Assembly: GCA_039191605.1 (NCBI GenBank)
Contig: JBCCXL010000007.1
Location: forward strand, 234,268 to 298,267
Source of the DNA: JBCCXL01 sp039191605
GTDB lineage: Bacteria; Acidobacteriota; Thermoanaerobaculia; Multivoradales; JAHZIX01
Direction: 5' to 3'
DNA length: 64,000 bases
Shown here piece by piece: positions 7,784 through 15,028 of the stretch. The notes beneath the pieces were generated by a model, which was not told the DNA's origin, ran no database searches, and saw only the letters and a program-made list of their open reading frames with translations. Within the stretch, counting starts at the first letter, position 1. Every line of letters starts with the position of its first letter. Made by a program: the position numbers and the translations under genes.

Positions 7784-9025
7784 ATGATGAACAGCATGAG
7801 CGCCGAAGAATCATCTCGCACCGGAAAGCGACGAGGTGATGCGCCGCGCATTGGCGGCGATGCTGAAGGCGCTGGTTCTGAGCACCTTGGTTTTGAACGC
7901 CCCCGTCTTGAGCAGACCATTTCTGGGCACGCCAGATCTGAGCAAGATAGCCTGGAGCGGGCCCGGGAGCTGATCCTCCAGCACGGGGTGAATACCACCT
8001 CGTACCAAATCCTCAACCCCGGGATCCAGCGCTGGTTCTCCCCTCGCCGCAACGCGGTGGTGGGCTATGTCGAGGGGGGCGGCCACCGGGTAGTGGCCGG
8101 GGAGCCGGTCTCTGCGGAAGAGGACGTGGAGTCGGTGGTGGACGCCTTCGAATCCGATTCGGCGGCGGCGGGGTGTCCAGTGGTGTATTTCGCCGCTGAG
8201 CGTCGGCTGGCTCGGGCCCTGGCCTCCCGTGGCCCCTGGGATCGCCTCTACCTCGGCGCGCAGCCGGTGTGGAGGCCCCAGCACTGGCCGCAGATCCTGG
8301 CCTCCAAGGCCTCGCTGCGAGCTCAGCTCCACCGCGCCCTGAATAAGGGCGTGGAGGTTCACCGCTGGTCGGCGCAGCGGGCGGCGGGGGAACCTCAGCT
8401 CTCCCGCTGCCTCGATGAATGGCTGTCCACTCGAGGGTTGCCGCCCCTGCACTTTCTGGTCGAGCCCCAAACCCTGGGCCGGCTTTTCGACCGCCAGCTC
8501 TTCGTCGCCCAGCAGCGGGGGCAGGTCGTCGGCTTTCTGGTGCTCTCGCCGATTCCGCGGCGCAACGGATGGCTGGTGGAGCAGAACATTCGCGGAGCCG
8601 GAGCGCCCAACGGCACCACCGAGCTGCTCCTCGACGGGGCGATGACGGCGGCGGCGGAAACCGGCTCGAATTTCGTCACCCTGGGGCTTTGTCCCCTCAG
8701 CCGCCGAGCGACTCCCAGCGAGGGAGATGGCGCCTGGGGGCGGCGGGAGGAGCGGCTCTGGCTTCGGGGGCTCTTGGCGTGGGTTCGTGCCCACGGCCGG
8801 CGCTTCTATAACTTCGACGGCCTCGACGCCTACAAAGCGAAGTTTCTCCCCGAGCATTGGGAGCCCATCTACGCCATCACCTCCGAGCGCAAGGTCGGCA
8901 TCAGCACCCTCTACGCCATCGCCGCCGCCTTCGGCTCCACGTCCCCTCCCGTGCTCCTTGCCCGTGCTCTGGGTCGAGCGGTGAAGCAGGAAGCACGGTG
9001 GTTGAGACAGCGCTGGGGCGGCTAG
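7784..9025 (+). CDS. DUF2156 domain protein (MprF C-terminal-like aminoacyl-transferase fold)
   Basis: A 413-residue protein matching the soluble catalytic half of lysyl-phosphatidylglycerol synthases. It contains ILQHGVNTTSYQILNPGIQRWF near residue 65, KASLRAQLHRALNKGV in the GNAT-like core, and the end motif FYNFDGLDAYKAKFLPEHWEPIY. MprF enzymes move an amino acid from aminoacyl-tRNA to a lipid, but they carry many membrane helices; none is seen here, so the substrate and site of action are unknown. The first 60 residues look unconserved, so the true start may lie downstream of 7784. The gene starts immediately after tRNA-Arg, which could be chance. Confidence 0.8.
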   Translation: MMNSMSAEESSRTGKRRGDAPRIGGDAEGAGSEHLGFERPRLEQTISGHARSEQDSLERARELILQHGVNTTSYQILNPGIQRWFSPRRNAVVGYVEGGGHRVVAGEPVSAEEDVESVVDAFESDSAAAGCPVVYFAAERRLARALASRGPWDRLYLGAQPVWRPQHWPQILASKASLRAQLHRALNKGVEVHRWSAQRAAGEPQLSRCLDEWLSTRGLPPLHFLVEPQTLGRLFDRQLFVAQQRGQVVGFLVLSPIPRRNGWLVEQNIRGAGAPNGTTELLLDGAMTAAAETGSNFVTLGLCPLSRRATPSEGDGAWGRREERLWLRGLLAWVRAHGRRFYNFDGLDAYKAKFLPEHWEPIYAITSERKVGISTLYAIAAAFGSTSPPVLLARALGRAVKQEARWLRQRWGG

Positions 9026-9103
9026 GCTTGAAGGAGGTGATCTCGAGGGAGTTGGCCTCGGCGGATGCGGCGCTGGCGGAGGCTGGATCGGGGCCGAGAA
9101 ACT

Positions 9104-9439
9104 TCAGTCCTCAGATCTTCTTCGGGAGCGCACGCCGCGATGGGACTCTCGAAGGTATAGATAGGTGGGAAACGCCATAGACAGTCCGATCAATGGCGCC
9201 GCGGGTAGCACAAACCACCAACCGCGCAGTCCAATCGATTTTGCATCGCGCACCACAAAAATCCAGAACACGACGCAAGAGATAAAGAAGTCGGTCGCCA
9301 GGCCACTCGAAGCACCGTTTGCATAGAGTGCCGTCAGGATCGTTTGAGGGTATACGCCGTTCTCAACCAAGAAGGGGAAGAAGGTCCACCAGGGGAGAAT
9401 AGCGCCGACGCAAGCTGCAAGTAGGTAGACAGTCTTCAC
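9104..9439 (-). CDS. Small integral membrane protein, DUF2834-like
   Basis: A 111-residue protein with three predicted membrane segments: MKTVYLLAACVGAILPW, LATDFFISCVVFWIFVV and WWFVLPAAPLIGLSMAFPTYLY. The pattern of LTALYANG, a polar-hydrophobic second helix and a final FPTYLYLRE matches the DUF2834 family, whose function is unknown. Its GC content looks lower than its neighbours at the 3' half, as if from a different source. It is the only gene of its kind here and has no evident operon partner; the next gene upstream, also a small membrane protein on the same strand, is 90 bases away. Confidence 0.7.
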   Translation of the reverse strand: MKTVYLLAACVGAILPWWTFFPFLVENGVYPQTILTALYANGASSGLATDFFISCVVFWIFVVRDAKSIGLRGWWFVLPAAPLIGLSMAFPTYLYLRESHRGVRSRRRSED

Positions 9440-9529
9440 GAGAGTAGCTTCCGAATGGCCTCAACGGTCCGAAATCTGATGACGGCAGATGCCTGGAGCC
9501 AGTGCGCTGAGCCAATGCGTTGAGCGGCC

Positions 9530-9868
9530 TTACGCCAGCCAGCGCCGGGCCACGAGCACGGCGATCGTCCACAGCACCAGGGAGAGGGCGATGGCGGCGA
9601 CGGGATGGAGGCGCCGCAGCATCCAGACCAGGCTGCCGAGGAGCACGACGAGAGCCGCCGTTCCGGCCCACATCCCCGGCATCGCCGCCTGGATCCCTCG
9701 AGCGCCCGCTTCGCGATACAGAATCAGGAAGGCCACCGTGGTCTTCACCGGGAGCATGGCGATGATGCCGGTCCAGTAGAAGCGCTCCACATTGGCCAGC
9801 GCCTTGACGCCGACGGCGGTGGAGCCGGTGACGACGAAGAGCAGAAGATAGTCGAGCCAGGGGGGCAT
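9530..9868 (-). CDS. Small membrane protein, possibly GlpM/DUF3147-like
   Basis: A 112-residue protein made almost entirely of four hydrophobic segments: LDYLLLFVVTGSTAVGV, WTGIIAMLPVKTTVAFLIL, WAGTAALVVLLGSLVWML and AAIALSLVLWTIAVLVA. Size, helix spacing and the TGIIAMLPV stretch resemble GlpM/DUF3147 proteins, but this is a weak resemblance. It shares strand with the DUF2834-like gene. No catalytic residues are visible and I do not assign a function. Confidence 0.55.
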   Translation of the reverse strand: MPPWLDYLLLFVVTGSTAVGVKALANVERFYWTGIIAMLPVKTTVAFLILYREAGARGIQAAMPGMWAGTAALVVLLGSLVWMLRRLHPVAAIALSLVLWTIAVLVARRWLA

Positions 9869-9983
9869 GGCGGTGATCTTAGCCTCGAAGAGAAGGGAAG
9901 TGGAGGACGGATGCCTGAGCGGGGGGCACGGGATCAGTCGTTGGCTCTGAAGGAAATCCCTTGAATCCCCATATGCTACCGTG

Positions 9984-10015
9984 GGGTCAAAATGAATTAG
10001 ATCTAATCCTGACCC
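9984..10015. repeat. REP-like imperfect palindrome with ATTAGATCTAAT core
   Basis: GGGTCA (9984-9989) and TGACCC (10010-10015) form inverted arms around a perfect 12-base palindrome ATTAGATCTAAT. Elements with GGGTCA/TGACCC ends and an ATTAGA-type interior are known as REP-like repeats mobilised by REP-associated tyrosine transposases. No transposase is in the window and only one copy was found. It lies in the 321-base gap (9869-10189) before the M15-like gene; otherwise that gap holds nothing I recognise. Confidence 0.45.
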
Positions 10016-10189
10016 TGATTCGAGTTGTTAGGGGAAGGGGTCGAGCCACGACGCTGGCTGTTCGCGGGCCGGCGAGTCTCGAGGTGGGTGAACCCAAATT
10101 GGTGCGGGAGCTTAACTTCTGGTGCCTCTGTAGCTGGTGAACTCTCCCTCCTCGGGGTGCATCACGATGACGAAGAGAGGAGATCCAGT

Positions 10190-10705
10190 ATGCCGCAGAT
10201 CCCAGCCGAAATCGGGGGAGTGGTGATGGAATTCAATGATGGAGTCAACCGGCAGGTGACTCAGGAGCTATTCGATGCGCTGAACGCTACGATCCGGCGC
10301 GATGCTGTCGAAGGCCATGAAATTCAGCGCCTCTTCGTGTCTTCCGCTGCGGACAGGCATCAATGCCCTAGCCGGCACGTCACGGGGAACGCAGTGGATA
10401 TCTCCCGCATCAACGGCAAGAAGATGTCTGTGCACTACAGCTCCGATGCCGAGGTGAAGGCAATTGTCGACGGTCTCCAGACGGCCTTTGAGGCGGCCCC
10501 CAACCGTCGCGAGAACTTTGGCCCCAGTATTCGCCTCAAGTTAGGTCAGCCCTTCACTATCGGTGGACACAACGATCATTTCCACTGGTCCGTCAACGGC
10601 GACCATTCGGCATGCACTCCCTCCGTCCTCGAACGGGTGATGGGCTGGGTTGCTCCTGGCCCACCACCGGTGCTGGAGGAATACGAGGAGATCTGTACGA
10701 CCTGA
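10190..10705 (+). CDS. Peptidase M15-like (D-Ala-D-Ala carboxypeptidase/endolysin fold) protein
   Basis: A 171-residue protein with the two zinc-site motifs of the M15/hedgehog-type fold: SRHVTGNAVDIS at about residue 63 (His and Asp ligands) and HNDHFHWSV near residue 128 (His ligand). This fold cuts peptidoglycan stems in D,D-carboxypeptidases and phage endolysins. ATG 10190 is chosen because a GAGAGGAG site precedes it. No signal peptide is seen, which is more like a phage or contractile-system lysin than a housekeeping enzyme. It stands alone between a REP-like palindrome and a tandem repeat, with no phage genes nearby. Confidence 0.7.
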   Translation: MPQIPAEIGGVVMEFNDGVNRQVTQELFDALNATIRRDAVEGHEIQRLFVSSAADRHQCPSRHVTGNAVDISRINGKKMSVHYSSDAEVKAIVDGLQTAFEAAPNRRENFGPSIRLKLGQPFTIGGHNDHFHWSVNGDHSACTPSVLERVMGWVAPGPPPVLEEYEEICTT

Positions 10706-10718
10706 TCCGCTCCTTCGA

Positions 10719-10763
10719 CGCTGGCGTGCTGATGCGCTGGCGTGCTGATGCGCTGGCGTGCTG
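10719..10763. repeat. 16-base tandem repeat, about 2.8 copies
   Basis: CGCTGGCGTGCTGATG occurs at 10719-10734 and 10735-10750, then a 13-base partial copy at 10751-10763. It sits between the stop codon of the M15-like gene and the end of the convergent aldo/keto reductase gene. The copies are identical, so it is recent and may vary in number between strains. Confidence 0.8.
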
Positions 10764-10812
10764 GCTGGCTGAGGTACCGGGGCGCTGAATGAGGGACCGT
10801 CGGCGAGAGGCG

Positions 10813-11802
10813 TTAGAGCACGCTCTCGCCGGGGGCCACGATGGAGTCGATGCGCGCAGCGTCTTCGTCGGTGATCTCGTGGTCTAGGGCCGCGATACAG
10901 CTCTCCAGCTGCTCCATGGTGCGGGGGCCGATGATGGTGGAGGTCACCGCCGGATGGCGCAGGGTCCAGCCGAGGGCGAGCTCGGCGAGGGGAGCGCCCT
11001 TCTCCTCAGACCAGCCGAGGAGTGAGTCCACGGCGTCGAGGCGGCGCTCGAAGCGGGGGTCTTCGAGATCCTTGACCCAATTCTGGGCGCGGGGAGTTTC
11101 CGGCAGATTGCCGCCGCGGCGGTATTTGCCGGTGAGCCAGCCGCCCTCCAGCGGGCTCCACACCAGGTTGCCGATGCCGTGCTCCAGGCACATCGGGAAG
11201 TGCTCCAGCTCCATGGTGCGGCGCAGGATGCTGTAGGGGGGCTGGAGGCTCACCCAGCTCTCCCAGCCGTTCTCGGCGCACAGCCATAGGGTCTCGACGA
11301 TCTGCCAGGCGGCGTAGCGGGCCTGACCGCCGACCTCGTGGTGGTTGGTGGAGCAGCCGATGTAGCGCACCTTGCCGTCCCGCACCAGGGCGTCGAGGGC
11401 GGCCATGGTCTCTTCCCAAGGGGTCTCGGGATCCGGGCGGTGGATCTGATAGAGGTCGATGACGTCGGTGTCCAGGCGCCGCAGGCTGTGCTCCACCTGC
11501 TCCTGGATCGCCTTGCGGGAAAGACCCCGCTGGTTCGGCCCTTCGCCCATGGGGAAGTAGACCTTGGTTGCCAGGACCGCCTCTTCGCGGCGTCCCTTGA
11601 GGGCCTTGCCGACGATCTCTTCCGACTCCCCCTGGGAGTAGAGGTTCGCCGTATCGATGAAGTTCACCCCGGAGTCCAGGGCGCGGTGAATGATGCGAAT
11701 GCAGTCGTCGTGGTCGGTGTTGCCCCACGCACCGAACATCATGGTGCCGAGGCAGAGGGGAGAGACGCGGACGCCGGCGGCGCCCAGAGAGCGATATTCC
11801 AT
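10813..11802 (-). CDS. Aldo/keto reductase
   Basis: A 329-residue NADPH-dependent oxidoreductase of the aldo/keto reductase family. It begins MEYRSLGAAGVRVSPLCLGT, and has the catalytic Asp/Tyr in DTANLYSQGESEE (about residue 51), the catalytic Lys in LATKVYF and His in YQIHRPDPETPWEE. The C-terminal STIIGPRTMEQLE binds the cofactor phosphate. Substrate cannot be told from sequence. It is followed on the same strand by nothing and preceded by the Nramp-like gene 110 bases upstream, so it may have its own promoter. Confidence 0.93.
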   Translation of the reverse strand: MEYRSLGAAGVRVSPLCLGTMMFGAWGNTDHDDCIRIIHRALDSGVNFIDTANLYSQGESEEIVGKALKGRREEAVLATKVYFPMGEGPNQRGLSRKAIQEQVEHSLRRLDTDVIDLYQIHRPDPETPWEETMAALDALVRDGKVRYIGCSTNHHEVGGQARYAAWQIVETLWLCAENGWESWVSLQPPYSILRRTMELEHFPMCLEHGIGNLVWSPLEGGWLTGKYRRGGNLPETPRAQNWVKDLEDPRFERRLDAVDSLLGWSEEKGAPLAELALGWTLRHPAVTSTIIGPRTMEQLESCIAALDHEITDEDAARIDSIVAPGESVL

Positions 11803-11912
11803 GGGAATGAGATCCTCGAGTTAAGGCAGAGCCGTTGGCAAGTGGTGGAGAGCTCGTTGAGAACGGTTCGTTGGAGTAGGCGGGTCTTAGAAGGAAACGC
11901 AGCGTTGGAGAA

Positions 11913-13292
11913 TCAGCCGCCGGCGGGCATGAAGAGGGTGTAGACCAGCAGGCCCGCGGTCAGCACCAGGGTGAGGATGCCCAGCAGGGAGAGGGCGATG
12001 ATGCCGCGCCCGGGGCGCAGCTCCGGGTCGTCGATGCCTCGGGTTACCGCCCACAGGTTGAGGGAGTAGTAGAAGGGAGAGAGCAGCAGGCCGGCGGCGC
12101 CGACGATCTTGATCACGTAGGGCGGGTCGGGAACGCTGGCCAAGAGCACCATGCCGGCGACGGTCACCACCAGCAGGAAGGTCCAGTAGAGGCGCTCCGA
12201 GCCTTTCTCGGTGGATTGGGAGCCCTGCTCGGCGGACTGTGAGCTCTGCCCGGTTGGCGCCTGGCCGTCGCCGGACGGCGTCGAAGGAGCGCTCCCTCGT
12301 CTCAAGACCTGCAGCGTGGCGACGAAGGTGCGGGGGAAGCCGTCCATGGAGGCGTAGACGGTGGAGAGCAGGGCGAAGAAGGCCATCACCAGGAAGACCG
12401 GCTCCATCCACGGACCCAGCACCGAGGTGTAAATCTTGGAGAGGGTGACGGCCACTTCCGGCCCCTCGGGAATCAAACCCCGCGGAGCCAGCAGAGCGGC
12501 GCCGAGACAGGTGAAGGCGACCGCCAGGAGAGCGGAGAAGCCGTAGCCGACCCGCAGGTCGGCGAGGCCTTCCGAAAGCAGCGCGCGGCGCTCCGAGAGG
12601 CTGCGAGGAGCGCTACCGGGCCGGAATCTGCCGTGCTCCAGCGCCCACAGGCTCTGCCAAATGGAGACGGCGATGGAGGTGGGCATATAGCCGAGGATCG
12701 CCGCCACCAGGATCAGGGATCCCGCCGGCAGATCCGGCACCACGAAGCGCGGCACCTCGGCGAGGGGCGGCGCCGCCGCGGCGAAGGCCACCAGGGTGCC
12801 GGCGGCGAGCAGAGCCATCAACCCGAGGTTCACCCAGCGCAGGCCGCCGTAGCGCCCCCAGGCCAACAGAGCGAGCACCAGCAGCGCCAGCACCCCGCTC
12901 CACGCCGGCAGCGAGAGGACTCCGATGGTGACCACCAGGAAGCTGGCGGTGAGGCCGAGGAGCGCGGCGAGCACTCCCGCCGCCTGGAGGGTCATGTCCG
13001 CCAGGCCCATCCACAGCGCCCAATGGCGCGGGCCGGGAGCCCGGGCGTAGGCCTCGAGCAGGGATTCGCCCCGCGCCGCGACGTAGCGCGGGGCGAAGGC
13101 GAAGGCCGGATACTTGAGCACGTGGACCAGGAGCACCAGCCACACCAGCCGGTACTCGAAGCGCGCGCCCGCCTCCGGGCTCATCAGGATGTGGCTGGCT
13201 CCCACCGAGGTCGCGGCGAGAAGAATGCCGGGCCCGAGGGAGCGCAGCCAGTGCCGCCGAGGCTTCCCGCGAGTCGCGGGGAGATCACTCAC
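11913..13292 (-). CDS. Nramp-related transporter, divergent metal-site motifs
   Basis: A 459-residue polytopic membrane protein with the Nramp/APC arrangement of about 11-12 helices, opening with GPGILLAATSVGASH. In canonical Mn/Fe Nramp proteins helix 1 carries DPGN and helix 6 carries MPH; here helix 1 reads VGASHILMSPEAG and helix 6 reads GYMPTSIAVSIWQS. The metal ligands Asp and His are therefore replaced, so transport of Mn or Fe should not be assumed. The central loop has a Gln/Ser-rich stretch. It overlaps the upstream TPR gene by four bases (ATGA), suggesting one transcript. I have not placed it in a named subfamily with certainty. Confidence 0.8.
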   Translation of the reverse strand: MSDLPATRGKPRRHWLRSLGPGILLAATSVGASHILMSPEAGARFEYRLVWLVLLVHVLKYPAFAFAPRYVAARGESLLEAYARAPGPRHWALWMGLADMTLQAAGVLAALLGLTASFLVVTIGVLSLPAWSGVLALLVLALLAWGRYGGLRWVNLGLMALLAAGTLVAFAAAAPPLAEVPRFVVPDLPAGSLILVAAILGYMPTSIAVSIWQSLWALEHGRFRPGSAPRSLSERRALLSEGLADLRVGYGFSALLAVAFTCLGAALLAPRGLIPEGPEVAVTLSKIYTSVLGPWMEPVFLVMAFFALLSTVYASMDGFPRTFVATLQVLRRGSAPSTPSGDGQAPTGQSSQSAEQGSQSTEKGSERLYWTFLLVVTVAGMVLLASVPDPPYVIKIVGAAGLLLSPFYYSLNLWAVTRGIDDPELRPGRGIIALSLLGILTLVLTAGLLVYTLFMPAGG

Positions 13293-14665
13293 GGGGAGGC
13301 GAGGGAATCCAGCATCTGCTGCGCGTCAGCGCCTTCGGAGGAGGTCGGCGCCAGCTCAACCACTCGCTGCAGGTGAACCTTGGCGCGGTCTCCCTGATCA
13401 CGGTTGAGCAGCACCAGGCCCAAGAAGTAATGAGCGCGGGCGCTGTTGGGATCGAGAGAGACCAGCTTCTCCAGAGCCCCCTGGGCCTGCTCTAGCTCGC
13501 CGCGCTTGAACAGCTCCTCGGCACCGATGAGGGAGTCCGCCACGGCGGATTCCGGAGCGACGGCGGCATAGTCGTCGAAGGCCGCGTCTCGCTCCTCGAT
13601 GAAGGCGGAGTCCTCGGTGCTGGCGATCTCCAGGGCGAGGAAGAGCAGGCGGTGGCTGCGGGGCTGATCCGGGTTGGCTTCCTTCGCTTTGCGCACGTAG
13701 GGCAGAGCCTCCTTGCCGAGGCCGTTGGCCAGCAGGCGCTCCGCCGTGGCGATGTGCGCCTGGACCAGATCCGGATCGAGGTCCGCGGCCCACTGGAAGA
13801 AGGACAGCGCCCGGTTCTCCTCGCCGCTGCGGGCGGCGGTGGCGCCGGCGTTGAACACCATGATCGCAGCGTCCTTGGTCTCACCGACGGATTGCATCGC
13901 CTCGATGCCGCGCTGGAAGCGCTCGCCGTTCTCCTGCGCTAGCCCCACTTCGGCCACGATGCGAGCGGCGGTGGAGCGCACCTGAGCTCGCAGCTCGGCG
14001 AGCTGAGCGGCCTGGCCAGCGGGGCCGTCTTCCAGGGGCTCCTGTTCCGCTGAATTCGTTTCCAGCAGGCCTTCGGCGACCTCGCCGGCGCGCTCCAGAT
14101 TGCCCGCCGCGGAGCTCACCTGAGCCAGGGCGAGGCCGATCTCGCTGCGGTCCGGGGTCAGCTCGTAGGCCGCTTCCAGGTGCTCCAAGGCGGCCTCCGG
14201 ATTGCCGCCGTTGAAGGTGTCGGCACCCTTGTTATACAGCTCCGTCGCGCGACGGTTACGGGAGGCCTCGCCGGTGGGCGCCGTGAGGGTCACGGTATAA
14301 CCCCGAGTCTCTCCCTTCACCATCTCCAGCGAGAGCAGAGTCGGGTCGAGGCCCTCGGCGGTGAAGCGCCACACGTAGTCGCGGCCTGGATCCTTGAACT
14401 TCACGCGGAAGCGACCCTTAGAGTCGGTCTTGGTCTCCTCGCGAAAATCATCGAGATCTGGGGAGGTCACCAACACCACGGCGCCTTTGACCGGCTCATT
14501 GGCCTCGTTGACGACGATCCCCTCGACGATAGCTTCGTCATCGCCGCGGGCTAGCGCGGAGCCCGGGAGGACGAGAAGCAGCGTGAGGCAGAGAAGGCCG
14601 AGGGTAAGGCCGGTAAGGGCAGGCCAGGCAGAGAGAGAGCGGTGCCAGGGGCGCGCTGAGTGCAT
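13289..14665 (-). CDS. Exported TPR protein with carboxypeptidase-regulatory-like domain
   Basis: A 458-residue protein with a signal peptide (LTGLTLGLLCLTLLLVLPG, cleavage after ALA near residue 40). A beta-sandwich of the carboxypeptidase-regulatory type follows (VEGIVVNEANEPVKGAVVLV...TDSKGRFRVKF, about residues 47-125). The rest is TPR helices to the end, such as NGGNPEAALEHLEAAYELTPD and DPNSARAHYFLGLVLLNRDQ. Such proteins sit in the periplasm or at the envelope and scaffold other proteins. It is the first gene of a pair with the Nramp-like gene. Function is unknown. Confidence 0.85.
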   Translation of the reverse strand: MHSARPWHRSLSAWPALTGLTLGLLCLTLLLVLPGSALARGDDEAIVEGIVVNEANEPVKGAVVLVTSPDLDDFREETKTDSKGRFRVKFKDPGRDYVWRFTAEGLDPTLLSLEMVKGETRGYTVTLTAPTGEASRNRRATELYNKGADTFNGGNPEAALEHLEAAYELTPDRSEIGLALAQVSSAAGNLERAGEVAEGLLETNSAEQEPLEDGPAGQAAQLAELRAQVRSTAARIVAEVGLAQENGERFQRGIEAMQSVGETKDAAIMVFNAGATAARSGEENRALSFFQWAADLDPDLVQAHIATAERLLANGLGKEALPYVRKAKEANPDQPRSHRLLFLALEIASTEDSAFIEERDAAFDDYAAVAPESAVADSLIGAEELFKRGELEQAQGALEKLVSLDPNSARAHYFLGLVLLNRDQGDRAKVHLQRVVELAPTSSEGADAQQMLDSLASP

Positions 14666-15028
14666 GAGGGAAATCTCCAGGAGAAGCAGGCGGGAAGTAG
14701 ACGGTGGGAAAGAAGCCCGGGGGCCCTGTACCGGGGCTTGATACCGCGGGTCGCGAAGATTCTAGTACACCCGCGCTATCCTGCCCTTCCAGAGCCTCGC
14801 GGCGGTGCCGTCTGGGCCCCTCGGCGGCGCGGAGGTGGCCTTGAGAAGGGGCGGGCTCGAGGAGGGGCGCGATCTGCCTCCGTCCACCGGATCTCGTCGG
14901 GCGTGTCCCTCTGCCGGGGGGGAGGCGCACGAAGTTGATGGGCGCGCTTCGCCACCGCTGGCGAACCGGTCGAGCGCAATCTTTGGCGGAGCGAACATTT
15001 TTCTTGGGATGATTTTGAAGGAGAATCG
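14666..15028. other. Intergenic region between divergent genes
   Basis: 363 bases separating the leftward TPR gene from the rightward carbamoyltransferase gene. It must hold both promoters. The only clear element is an AAGGAGAA ribosome-binding site just before ATG 15029. No convincing protein-coding frame, repeat or RNA was seen; open frames here are GC-rich noise. Confidence 0.6.
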
